A stretch of 64,000 bases of DNA from Pascua guehoae (lineage: Eukaryota > Basidiomycota > Tremellomycetes > Trichosporonales > Trichosporonaceae). The number at the start of each line of letters is the position of its first letter. Position 1 is the first letter of the stretch. Made by a program: the position numbers and the translations under genes. Location: assembly GCA_001600415.1 (NCBI GenBank), contig BCJX01000004.1:360220-424219 (forward strand), written 5' to 3'. A model generated the notes under the pieces. It was not told where the DNA came from. It saw nothing but the letters and a program-made list of their open reading frames with translations, and ran no database searches. This document shows positions 46,301-57,143 of this stretch, in pieces.

Positions 46301-47940
46301 CGACGTCAACAACGACAACAACGATAACAACGATAACAACCACAACAACCACAACAACCACAACAACCACAACAATCACAACAACCACAACAGCCACAAC
46401 AATCACCACAACCACAACAACCACAACCACCACGACACCGCAATGCAGGACCCCAACAAACGTCAACAGCGCACCGCCGCAAAGCACGCCTCTCCACCAC
46501 TCCATGCCGGACAGCGCCTGGTACACCCACACCGCGACAACGGCCAAATAAACACCCCCTAGCGCCGCATCGCAGACCCGACACCGGCGCACCACCACAC
46601 AGCATACCCCACGCCACGCCACCCACACCCTCGCCCCCCAAACTCGTTCTCGCACTCGTACTCACCCCAGCCTGCACAAACTCCTCCCCGCGCGCTACTT
46701 CAGTCACCTCTGCGCCCCCGGGCCCCGCGAGGGGCGCAAAGTCCGAGTCGTCGTAAAACGTCATGCGCAGCCACGGGTGTCCCGCCGTCGCTGCGAGGAA
46801 CGACTTTGTGTCCGTGTCGGTTGACACGTAGATGACTGCGATGGACTGGGTCGTCAGCTGGCGTCTAAGGGGTACATGGCCCTGTGGGCGGGGTAGACGG
46901 GCGGCGTCTCCTAGACGGGCGGTGTCTCCTGGGTCCTCGTACCCGCTGAGCCGCCGCATCTGGGATGGGAGAACAGGGTACAGCTGCTCCGGCTCCGGCA
47001 GGTCGAAAGCCCACTTGGAACCATAAGGGCCGCTTCTGGTGTCCCCGCGTCTCCTCCCCTGAGAGGATGGGGCCTTAGTCTCCGAATCAAGCTCACCTTT
47101 TCCCGGACGGCGAGGTTGGACAGCTGTTGGTGCAGCGCCTTGAGGTTGTCTGCGAGTCAGTTCCGCTCGTCCCCGCACCAGTAAACAGGGTGGGGCGAAG
47201 GTAAGATACGATGGGGAAGAGCGGCTATGCGCGGCACACCAATGTACGAGCAAGCAACCCGACCACAGACCCGACTCACGCGCGCCCTGCAAGCTGCCCG
47301 CATAGAGGATGAGGAGCTCGGTATCGGCAAACGCGCGCTTCTGGTCGGTGATGGACGCGCCGTTCGTGTCGTCGAGGCGCAGGCTGGTTGTTAGTGGCGG
47401 TCAGAGGCATGAGGACAAGTATGGAACTGGCGGAGCATGTTGTAGGACACGAGGACACGAGGGAGCCTGTACCGCGCTCAAGAGGGGGGGAACGCAGAGC
47501 GCACGCCGTGTGGCCACCTGCCGAGTGAGGCGTAGCAGTGCCATGACAAGTATGCTCTTGTTCTCGTCACTGCCGGGTGTCGTAGCTCTTGCGGCCCAAC
47601 GCTGTCTGTTATCTCCTATCTCCCTGTACCTCTGGCGGGAGCTCTCGCGGGCCTCACAGCACATCTTCCATTCTCATACCCCTTAGCCCTCTCAGTCCCC
47701 CGTGTCGCAGGTCCCATCTTCTACCCCGATCCACAACACCCTCGCAGCTCCCCTCTCTGGCAGCCACTGGTCTCCCATCTCTGGTGTCCTCGCCTGCCCT
47801 CCCACCAGACCTCCGACCAAGCTCATCCCCCTCCCAAGCCGACCACCAACACCTGATCCAACGCACCGGCGCAGAAACGGGTCCGACGAGTTGTACACCC
47901 CCGAGCTCCCGATGAGGTCGTGTGGAATGTCGAGCGGCAT
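45454..47940 (-). CDS. Membrane-anchored thioredoxin-fold protein lacking catalytic cysteines
   Basis: Exons 47940-47867, 47383-47280, 47149-47097, 46845-46666, 46067-45937, 45790-45588 and 45533-45454 give 274 residues. The layout matches a tryparedoxin/nucleoredoxin-like domain: a strand (ELLILYAGSLQGAHNLKALH) where active members have a WCPPC-type motif, a second strand IAVIYVSTDTDTKSF, the GHPWLRMTFYDDSDF segment (compare PWLALPF in tryparedoxins), and the cis-Pro strand FATPSLAVY. The redox CxxC is absent, so it is probably not an oxidoreductase. A single hydrophobic helix near the C terminus (FWAVRWPLFLLFLSVLYQLVVMIGG region, about 224-248) is followed by a 26-residue basic tail. The exon 4 acceptor could instead be 15 nt upstream, also in frame. 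Intron 4 carries long AAC/ACA repeats. Confidence 0.8.
46245..46440. repeat. (AAC)n/(ACAACC)n microsatellite in an intron
   Basis: Runs of AAC with GAC and CAC interruptions from 46245 to about 46440, inside intron 4 (46665-46068) of the thioredoxin-fold gene. All three plus-strand frames are open and read as poly-Asn, poly-Thr or poly-Gln-like shadows. Confidence 0.95.
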
Positions 47941-48522
47941 CGTGGGCGGAAGGAACGTCGAGTCGCGAGTGGGTTTGGTGGGGGTGATTAACGGCGAGCG
48001 ATTAACGACGTTGTGATTAACCACGTACAATCGATGTGCAGCGTGTGTGTGATGTACGATGGGCAATGGAGGATAAACAAAGAATGGACGTGGTAGTGTC
48101 GACGGAGATGGAGACGCGGCATGGCTCGATCGAAATCTCGCGTTCGGCAACCTCCACCTCGACATGACGCAGCAACGGGCCGAGGCCGCCGGGGACACTC
48201 GGCCCAGGATTTGTAACCGTGGACCGTCGGCGTCTTGTCAATGTCGTATGCTTTGCATGCTGCATGCTGCATGGCAGTATGATGGACACCGCGTCATGTA
48301 GGATGACTGAATGACGCTGACGCTTGGCGGTGCACTACTCTCTGTTGCTACTCCAGCCTGCCATAACTTGGCTGCATCTTTATTTCAACTAACTTGGACC
48401 TGTCCATCACTCTCCTGGCTACCCACGGCTCTTTGGCGGTATTCCATGGGTGTATCTCGATTCAACACGTACTTGGCCGAAGCTCTTACTCATTTCCTGC
48501 TGACAAGATGCATGCTCATACC
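47941..48522. other. Intergenic region upstream of the thioredoxin-fold gene
   Basis: No gene seen in 582 bp. It lies between the start of the thioredoxin-fold gene and the stop of MED5 (both minus), so it should carry the former's promoter. Confidence 0.35.
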
Positions 48523-51500
48523 CTACTGCAGCCCGGCCAACACGGGCCACCTCGCGCGCAGCTCGTCGTCTGCCTCAAACGCCGCACAGAGCTCGGTGAT
48601 GAGCTCGCGCTGCTCTGGCGGGAGGCCCGACTGTGTCGACCGATCCCAGTGGCCGCGCCCGCGGCCCTTTGCTGGTCGTTTCGGTGCCCTCAGAGCGGCG
48701 GTATCGGGGCGCGCGCGCTGGAACGCGAGCTCGTCTGCGAGATGTGCCGCGAGGGCATCGGCGACGCCCGTTTCCGGGTCGTACGCGTCGGCCGCAAGGA
48801 AGGCGCCGCGGATGAGGCGCTCGAGTGCGTGGGCCGCAAAAGGGAGAGGTGGGGGCGGCTGTTCGGGGATCGCAGGTAGGGCGATAGGGATGAGCGAAGG
48901 CGGGCGTGGGGGAGGTGGTGGCACGAAGAATGAGCGCGGCGTAAACAGCATCGGGATGTAGCTGTCCACGAGGGTGATCGCCATTGGGAGCGGGTACGCG
49001 CGTGACAAGGGCAGGGCGGTGAGAATCGCAATAAACTGTGCCAGTGGGTCGCCGCCGTCACCCATCAACGACGGCTGAAGGACATCTGTGATTGCAGTCT
49101 CCAGAGTCGGGAGTGGGCCGTAGCCACGCAACGTGCGGTCCATCGTGTCGAGCAACCGCTTCTCCCATCCCTCGGGCGCGAGATCCAGATTGCGGATGGC
49201 CTGAAGCTGGGCGCGGAGCGAGTAGAGGCAGGGAATCGGATGCTTCTCAAACACCAAAGGACTCCCGTCTGGCCCACCTGCATCTTGCAGGCGCGTGCGG
49301 ACCGCGACCGCGTCAAAGTTTGAACTTTGGAGAACTGGTTCGAGACCAGACGATGGCTCGAGGAGACGGGTGATTGCGCGAGCGTTGGCACGCAGGAGAG
49401 GATCAGGGAATGCCGAGTCGAGCACCAGTGTTTGCAACACGTTCAAGTGCAGGCCAGAGAGGATACCCTGCCGTTCAATCTCAGCACAAAGCCACCCAAC
49501 CACTCCTCCAAGACACCAGCTCAATAGAGGCGTCGCAAAGTACGACAGGCCGCTGTGGAGCGTGTCGAGGTCTATTTGGCCAGCTGCGGCTGCTGCGATG
49601 GCTTGCTGGACCAGTGTCGTTGCAAGACGGCACAGGGTCTGCGACGACGTGACGAGAATGATCTGGTCGTCGATACCGTCCGGACCAAACTGTGCGGTGT
49701 CAGCGGGTTTCTATGTGAGCAAGACGTCACGTACCAGAGCTTTGACCCAGGTGTTCAGGTGAGACCGTGTCTGCTCTCCCAGGTCGGCCAGATTGACCGC
49801 ACGCCGAGACTCGTAGAGGAGATCGGGGAGAGGCAGTTTGAACTGAGCACAGAGACCCTCAATGAAGACGACACCACACCCAAAACGGATCAGGCTGCCT
49901 TGTGGATCTGCCGAGCGAGCTGATTCGTCCTCGACATGATCCAAGAGGTGCGTCACGGCGAGGTCGAGCAATGTGCTAGGTGTGATGTACGCCGCGACGA
50001 CCACCATCAGCGCGGGAGAACTGGCAAGGCGGACAAAGAGGTCCTCTGGAGGTGGTGTCTGGGTCGCACTCATGATGCAGTTGACAACCTCGGGGCCGAG
50101 GGCATGCGGTGTGCCAGCAGCAAAGGCAATGAAGAGCTCGAGGGCCGGGAGATGTGCGGGTGATGCGTTTGCTAAACGCTCAAGCAGAGACTCGCCGGGC
50201 GGGGCCGCCTTGACCGGACCACCTGTGATAGCCGTCGCGCCCTCGTCGTCGAGAAGCCCAAGGGACACATAACGACGCACAGCAGTGAGCTCGAGTGTGA
50301 AGAGCGACCAGCCGTCGGGCTGCATGTACGAGTCTGTGCTCTCGTCTGCCTCGGACTGGGAAAACTTGGCCGTGTACAGCGAGTTGACCCCCTCGAACCA
50401 GGTAGGCAACTGGGCGGCATGAGACGCAAGCACGTCGCCCAATGCGCCAGAGAGGTTTGGCTATACGTCAGTCTCGACAAACGGCCTTGCTCAACTCACA
50501 GGAAATGGCCACTTTGGATCTGCATGATCTCTCCACCACCGAAGAAGCACTGGCAGCTCGTCGGTGAAAAACACAAAAGGCTTAACTGCCGCATTTGGGC
50601 CGTTGGCCCAGCTCGCGAGCACCCGTCCAACCGCGGCCTCCAAGAGAGCAACGAGGAACGCCTGCGAGTCCCCTGTGAGGGCGCGTCCTAGGCGGATAAT
50701 GTGCATGTGATGTGGCGGTGGTGATGGGGGGTTTGTGGCATACCCTGTATTTTGCGTCCACGAGTGGGCGTGGTTGGCGTACTCGATGAGAAATGACGCT
50801 GCATGCTGGAGAGGCAAAGCCGACGGTCCGCCCAGCTGGTTGAGCTGCATCCCGTTTGTGGGGTCAGTGAACCCAGTCCCAACCTCTGGGAGAGCCGACC
50901 CAAAGAGTGCAACGTCAGGCTGCGGGGCCGCGTCCGGGAGCGGCAGGTCGGCCATGAGCCCTGCCAGAGACTCGCGCAGCGGCTTGGCGACATCCTCTGG
51001 CAGCATCGAGCTGAGCTGGGCTGCCTCCAATCCGGCATCGAATGGTGGTGCCGGGAGTGGAGGGATGAGGACTGCAAGGCGTGCCGCGAGGACGAGAAGT
51101 GGTGCGGGCGCTGGCGCCGAAGCGCATTGCCGCAGAAAGGGGAGCAGAAGAGCAAGTGCGGGCACTTCCTCGGCGGTTGTGGCTGCTGCTGCCGATGCAC
51201 TGGTGCCGATATCGGGCGCATCCCCAGGCAACATCACGGGCGATGGAAGCAGATCGTCCAGTCCAGTCGGATGCGCGAGCAGCGCACTCGCGAGTGTAGA
51301 TAACAAGGGTGTCGGGATCGGAGGCACGGTGTCCGGATCGCGATGGAGGTGGGCCAGCAGTGCGAGGGCAAACGCGCGTGCCGTCACCAGCCCGCTGGCC
51401 AGAGCCTGGGTGACATAGCTGGTGAGCAGCGCCGGCGATCCAGGCCGCACGAGTTGTCGGAGCAATGCAGCTGGATGTTTAGCGGGCCAAGGTCGGACAA

Positions 51501-51695
51501 TAGGGTACGTACCAGATACAGCATGTGCGGCCGACTCGACATCGAGTCCTTGTCTCGAGACGCTCTCCGAAGCAAGGCGCGCCCACTGTGATGTGAGCTG
51601 GGGTGTGAACGGCAATGCCAACTTACTCGTTTTGGTGGGACAGCGCGCATGGCTGCGCGTCCAGTGAGCTCGTCGAGCCCAAGTTGCACGGCCAT
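48523..51695 (-). CDS. MED5: Mediator complex subunit 5 (Med5/Nut1)
   Basis: Tail-module subunit of the Mediator complex linking activators to RNA polymerase II. Exons 51695-51627, 51597-51513, 51470-50500, 50460-49735 and 49689-48523 give 1005 residues, in the usual range for fungal Med5. The protein is almost entirely helical and rich in Leu/Ala. The family core sits in the last exon: GIDDQIILVTSSQTLCRLA, then DLDTLHSGLSYFATPLLSW and CLGGVVGWLCAEIERQGILS, followed by LHLNVLQTLVLD. This matches the GIDD-ILRSTSPKTLLR...GVSYFLxPLLSWTLVGVV pattern I know from Med5. A Pro-rich segment and basic KRPAKGRGRG lie near the C terminus. The first exon is short (23 codons) and begins MAVQLGLDELTGRAAM. 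It diverges from VMA7 over 389 bp. Confidence 0.9.
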
Positions 51696-52084
51696 ATTGT
51701 TCTAGTTGCGAGCTCAAAGTGGAGGATGAGAGAACAGAGATGCCAACATGGACACAACAAACGCGGGGAGCCGAGCCGATGGTGCGGATGAATGGCGGCG
51801 GATTACGGTCGGCGCATTGTCGTTTTGTAATAGGCTAAACTGCCCGATTAGGAAAGTCGCAAGTCAAGCTAAGTGCAAGCTGCAAGCGGTGGAGGCCCCT
51901 GTGTGGCCTGTCTGGCCGCCGTGGCGTCACCAGCCCCTGCCCCCTGCCCCCCGCCTGCCTGTAACCCACCCCGTTGCATGTGCCGTCACCACAAACTCGA
52001 CCTGTTACATCGGATCGGGGTGCAGCATCCACAACTCGCCATTGCTCTTACATCCACCTGGCACAGCTACACGACGCCAGAATC
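51696..52084. promoter_or_regulatory. Divergent promoter between MED5 and VMA7
   Basis: 389 bp shared by two start codons. No TATA element is evident. The right half is CCCCTGCCCC-type C-rich (about 51930-51980), then ends with a CATC/CACC leader before VMA7. Confidence 0.4.
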
Positions 52085-52765
52085 ATGTCCGCTCCCACTT
52101 CCAACCCCAAGGGCAGGACCCTCATCGCCGTCATCGGTGACGAGGTGCGTTTCAATGCTGTTACACTCGGCACCATCTCGTCCTGCTCCCAAGCCGCACC
52201 GCCCCTCTGACCCCCACTCACATGACAGGACTCGGTCACTGGCCTCCTTCTTGCAGGAATCGGTCACGTCGACGAGCACCAGAAGAAGAACTTTGTCATT
52301 GTCGACCCTAGTACGTGAACGTATATCTTCAGCCTCCACCCTGCCGAGGTCGCCGCGACTTGATCGCAAGCTTGCCGCTGACCCGACCAGAGACGCAGAC
52401 GAGTGTCATCGAGGCTGCCTTCCAGGAGTTTACCCAGGATCGCAAGGACATTGCTATTCTACTCATCAACCAGCACGTGGGTGGATCGTTGAGCTCGTTA
52501 AGCGATCCACCACTGACCTCCAGATTGCCGAGCGGATACGCCCAACTGTCGACCGGTACCAGGCCGCATTCCCAGCGCTGCTCGAGATCCCCTCCAAGGA
52601 GCATCCTTATGGTGGGTGTCATTATGCGGGGGCAATGACTCGCACCGCTGGCTTTGTGCCCGCGTGAAGTACCCAAGCAGTGGCCACTCCAGTTGCGTCG
52701 ACTGACATCCAGACCCTTCCAAGGACTCGGTCCTCAAGCGCGTGCAGAAGCTGCGCGGCGACTAA
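52085..52765 (+). CDS. VMA7: V-type proton ATPase subunit F
   Basis: Central-stalk subunit of the V1 sector of the vacuolar H+-ATPase. Exons 52085-52144, 52229-52310, 52391-52476, 52524-52611 and 52713-52765 give 122 residues, close to yeast Vma7 (118). Family motifs: [20 protein letters not shown] spanning the first intron, [57 protein letters not shown] and the terminal KRVQKLRG. All phases agree. Five exons in 680 bp illustrates the intron density of this genome. Confidence 0.97.
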
Positions 52766-52922
52766 CCAGTATGACGCGCGCGAGGAGCGAGCAAGGCAGG
52801 GTATCCACTGCCAATAGACTAGGTTGTGGACAATGTACAGCGTATGCGTGTTGCATGGGGTTGTAGTGTACAAGTACAGTTTGGCGTCTGCGGTGTGTCT
52901 ATCTAGTACTAGTGTGCAGTCT

Positions 52923-53747
52923 CTACGCGGAGGCCTCGAGCTCTGCGACCTCCTGGCGGAGCTCCTCCTCGCGGTTGCGCAGGTTGCGCACCTCGCCCTC
53001 CATGGCCTTGCACGCCATCTCGAGCTGGACCGTCGAGCTCACGAGGTCACCCCACCGACCTTCGAGACGGGTGAGGTGCTCGCCCGCGTCCTCCTGGAAC
53101 ACGCGGCGCTCGCGGTTCACCTCTGTCACATTCTCCTTGAGGGCTGTCAACGTGCTCTTCAGCTCGGTAACCTCTGCGTTGAGCTGGTAGTTGCGGACAA
53201 GCCACGCATTCGGTCCGTACTGCTGCAAAACGCCGATGTTGTCGTTCCTGCCATGATGTCAGTACTTGCACTCATTATCCATGTTCACTAGCGTTCTGTC
53301 TCACGGTGCTCACCTCACAGCCATGTGGCTCACACCTATCCGGCCTCTCCTTTCTGCCTCAGCAAGCACATCCACACTCGCACCCTCGGGTACACTTGGC
53401 GGCTGGTACTTTGAGGTATCAATGCCGCTGATCCTCTCCTCGGGGTATTTTGCCAGCAGCTCGGCGAGTGCAGGCGATTTCTGCGCGTTAGATGGGTACA
53501 CCTCTTTCTATCACCAATACCCACAAACACCTCGATGTCCGCAGGCAGCCGTGGGTCGTCATCGGCGACGGGTGGCGTGTTGCCGAGCTCTGCCTCGATC
53601 AATGCCTGGGCGCGAGCCTTGAGAGCTGTAGCAGGGATCAGCAGGAGCTCAAGAGTTGTGCATGTCAGAATCAGCTTTTGGTCACTTACCAGGATCCTCT
53701 ACCTGCTTGTCATAGTAAGGGAGGGCGTCGATGCTGGCGCCGGACAT
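52923..53747 (-). CDS. cwf7: Pre-mRNA-splicing factor SPF27 (BCAS2/Cwf7 family)
   Basis: Component of the Prp19/CDC5L (NineTeen) complex activating the spliceosome. Exons 53747-53690, 53625-53525, 53480-53314 and 53247-52923 give 216 residues, close to human BCAS2 (225). The N terminus has the family opening (IDALPYYDKQVEDPG then LKARAQALIEAE). ALAELLAKYPEERISGIDTS and KYQPP follow. The C-terminal half is one long coiled coil starting DNIGVLQQYGPNAWLVRNYQ and ending EEELRQEVAELEASA. The stop is 157 bp from the VMA7 stop (convergent). The start codon is 382 bp from the divergent RPD3 start. The exon 2 donor GTGGGT was chosen because it keeps the frame into exon 3. Confidence 0.9.
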
Positions 53748-54129
53748 GTTGATGGTGGTGAGTAGCAATGTTGACAAGATGGTGGTCAGTCTGGTCGGTG
53801 ACATCAAACCCCACAAGGGACCGTCCTGGCTGAGGGCGGCGATTTTATCGGTGATATAACGTGTGGCGTGCCTGAAAAGTGCCCTTCTTGCAGAGCAGAG
53901 AGCAGAGAGAGTGACGCACTCGGCTGGGTCCGAAGACAAACGATACTGTGGGCAGCCAGGCAGGCAGGTATTCAACACTATCAATAACTGCGACCTCACC
54001 ATCAATCGGCTCGTCGGCTCCATCCAGACCCCATCCCTGTCTCAAAATACCCTAGAGCAGCACTTGATCGACCTCCATTGTCCCTTTTGCAAAACACTTC
54101 GTGCCACATCGCCAGCAACGACTCCCACC
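53748..54129. promoter_or_regulatory. Divergent promoter between SPF27 and RPD3
   Basis: 382 bp between start codons, no gene seen. Contains short duplications GCAGAGAGCAGAGAG (about 53893-53908) and GGCAGCCAGGCAGGCAGG (about 53951-53968). Confidence 0.4.
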
Positions 54130-56542
54130 ATGTCGGGCATTGTTGAGCCCATCATGGGCGAAGCAAAGAAGCGCGTCGTAAGTGCAGCCATCCTGCAAGC
54201 TGGCCTACCTTTAGCCCCCTGGCACTGCATCCCTCCATCTGCTCTCCATGTGGCTAATGCGGACAGTGCTACTTCTTTGACTCGGACATCGGCAACTACC
54301 ACTATGGCCCTGGTACGTGCAGAGGGCCGATCACCTCCACCTGATGCGTCTTTGGTTTGCCTCTGACAGTCACCAGGCCACCCCATGAAGCCGACGCGTA
54401 TCAGGATGTGTCACTCTCTCGTCATGAACTATGGACTGTACAAGAACATGGAGATTTTTGTGAGTCGTCCTTGCATGCAATCCACCCACGGCTGTGGTCT
54501 TGAGGGGGGGGGGGGGCGATTATTTGCTCACACACACAATAGAGGGCAAAGCCTGCGACAAAACGTGAAATGTCCCAGTTCCACACGGATGAGTATGTCG
54601 ACTTCCTCCACCGCATCAACCCAGACAACGAGCACCAGTTTGCCAAAGAGCAGGTCAAGTGTAAGTGCTCGTGGATGCGCCAGACGACAGCTCTGACAAT
54701 GGCAGACAATGTCGGTGACGATTGTCCGATCTTTGACGGCTTGTTCGAGTATTGTTCCATCTCGGCTGGTGGATCGATGGGTATGTCAGCTATTGAATCC
54801 GATCACAATGCTGATGCCTACAGAGGGCGCCGCTCGTCTTTCACGCGACAAGTGCGACATTGCCGTCAACTGGGCTGGCGGTCTCCACCACGCAAAGAAG
54901 GCCGAGGCAAGCGGGTTCTGCTACGTCAATGGTATGTCGATTGACACGACCTGAGCCAATGCTGACCAGCTCTAGACATTGTGCTCGGTATCCTTGAACT
55001 CTTGCGTTACCACCAGCGCGTCCTTTACGTCGACATTGACGTCCACCATGGTGACGGTGTCGAGGAAGCCTTCTACACGACCGACCGTGTCATGACCTGC
55101 AGCTTTCACAAGTACGGTGAGTCGACAGTCGTTGGAATGACTGTGATGGTGCTGATGCCCCAGGCGAGTTTTTCCCCGGTACTGGCGAAGTTCGCGACAA
55201 CGGTATCGGCAAGGGCAAAGGGTGAGCTCCTTATCTATATGGTGTGTACTAACCCGTCTCAGGTACGCCGTCAACGTGCCTCTGCGTGATGGTCTGAGTG
55301 ACGAGAACTACAAGAGCATCTTCCAGCCAGTCATCAAGCGCGTCATTGAGTGGTACCAGCCTGGGGCCATTGTCCTTCAGTGTGGCTCCGACTCGCTGGC
55401 TGGCGACCGCCTTGGTTCATTCAATCTTTCGATGCGTGGCCACGCCGCCTGTGTCCGGTACATCAAGTCGTTCAACCTCCCGCTCCTCATGCTTGGTGGT
55501 GGTGGTTATACTGTCAAGTCGGTGTCGCGCACTTGGGCGTACGAGACTGGCCTTGCCGCGGGTGTGGAGCTCGGCAGGGACATTCCGAACAACGAGTACT
55601 TTGAGTACTATGGCCCCGACTACGAACTCGATGTGCGACCATCCAACATGACGGACCACAACACGCGCGAGTACCTCGACAAGCTCATTGGCCAGGTCTA
55701 TGAGCTCCTGCGCGACAAGACGGGAGCGCCAAGTGTCCAAATACATTGTATGTCGGGATTGTGCCCAGGCGAATCATGATAGAAACGTAGCTGACGAGTC
55801 CAGCCGTTCCCAAGCTGCCCCACGACGACGAGGACGACAACGAGCTTGAGGATGAAGAGGATAAGGACGAGCGGCGACCCAGTGAGTTTTCACTTTTGCA
55901 ACGTCGGACACTTGCTGACCTGCAGTGCGTCTCTGGGACAAGGAGATCCAGAACGAAAATGCGCTGTCTGACTCCGAGGACGAGGGCACGGGCGGCCGGA
56001 GGCATCGCCAGTCGCACCGGGAAGGCTCGTCAGGTTCCAAGGGGTCCAAGGGCTCGAAGAGCAACCGGCGCCGCTCGCAGTCCCCACGGAATGCAGTGGC
56101 GTCGTCAAGCTCAACTCCCGCGGTTGCTCCCGCTGCAGCTGATACGACGACACCCGCTGTCACCAACGCCGCGATGGAGATTGACGCACCGCCGCCAGCA
56201 TCGTCGACTACCGCGGCTCCTCGAGGGAGTGATGGAGCAGTGACGGCTGTGCCAGCCGCTCCTGCAGCCGCCGAGGCGTCATCGGAAACGATTTCCGCGG
56301 TGGAACACCCATCAGTTCGAGACAGGGCTCAGCCATCATCTGTGACTGAGGCGTCTGCATCGGCGGCTCCAGTGGCTCAGGCACCGGTGGTAGGCGATGG
56401 CGATGTGGAGATGGCAGACGCCAGCGCAAGTGAGCCAGCTGTGCCGGCCGCACCCGCGAGTGGGACCGACGCAGCTCCGACTGAGCAGAGGGGGCAGCTT
56501 TCTGGGCCCGGCGCGGGCGATGTTGTAGCCGAGGGTGCGTAG
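54130..56542 (+). CDS. RPD3: Class I histone deacetylase Rpd3
   Basis: Zinc-dependent lysine deacetylase of Rpd3/Sin3-type corepressor complexes. Eleven exons: 54130-54177, 54267-54312, 54377-54459, 54543-54660, 54706-54780, 54824-54931, 54976-55116, 55164-55221, 55263-55747, 55804-55881 and 55926-56542, total 618 residues. Catalytic parts are intact: [24 protein letters not shown] (His145/His146), [15 protein letters not shown] (Asp179, Asp181, His183), the [17 protein letters not shown] stretch, [14 protein letters not shown] with the zinc Asp, and [18 protein letters not shown] with the catalytic Tyr. GKGKGYAVN and CGSDSL differ by one residue each from the usual GKGKYYAVN and CGADSL. After the domain come an acidic run ([17 protein letters not shown]), a Ser/Lys/Arg segment and about 150 Ala/Pro/Ser/Thr-rich residues, longer than yeast Rpd3 (433). 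Confidence 0.97.
54504..54516. repeat. Poly-G tract (13) in an RPD3 intron
   Basis: Thirteen G in the intron between exons 3 and 4 (54460-54542), followed by a CACACACA run just before the acceptor. Confidence 0.95.
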
Positions 56543-57143
56543 GCGAAGTAGCATTAGCATACCTCATGTCGATGCGTCGTCATCTAGAGATGGCATTTCC
56601 GTGTATGTTGTGGCACTTGAGATGCGGATTTGCCGGATTCAGCCGTGGCTGTGTTCATTCACTTGAGTCAATTGCACTGCGGTCGTCGTCACTGGTGCGG
56701 TGAGCTGCGGTGCTATTCCAGTGCAGTCCGATTGCGAGGTCCCCAGCAAGAGGTGAAACGGGGTTGTGAAGTGGTACGGGCGTGCTGGTCCTGACTGGCG
56801 TAGTTGAGCCCACGTCTGCATCGGAGAACAATAAGTGGGGACACGACCCTGTGGGGCAAGTGTAGGCTGCGGCGTCCAAGGGCGTAAATGGGGTACAGCT
56901 GCATGCTCATGCCGACAACAGGCGGGGATTCTAGGGTCTATGAGATACAACACGAACACAGAGATGGAGCTCTGGAGCCTATCGAGGTCGCCACTATGAA
57001 GAGTAAGGAAAAGAAGAAGAAGAAGAAAGGAGGAAAATGCTGAGGACGGATGAGGGGGGAGGAGGGGAGATCGAATTCCAAAGAGAGTGAAAAGACAAAA
57101 AAAAAAAGAAGAAAAAGAGGTCGTGTACAAAAACTTCCGGAGA
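56543..57143. other. Convergent intergenic region
   Basis: 601 bp between the stops of RPD3 and the kinase gene; no gene seen. A purine tract (AAGAAGAAGAAGAAAGGAGG-like and poly-A, about 57005-57120) lies on the plus strand, which is pyrimidine-rich in the kinase 3' UTR sense. Confidence 0.4.

Noticed and set aside
46126..46562. Open frames encoding poly-Asn and poly-Thr proteins
   Set aside because: Entirely generated by the AAC/ACA microsatellite inside an intron of the minus-strand thioredoxin-fold gene.
50693..50748. Possible extra 56-nt intron (GTATGCC...CGCCTAG) inside MED5 exon 3
   Set aside because: Removing it would shift the frame out of the MED5 sequence; the unspliced frame is open and continues the protein.
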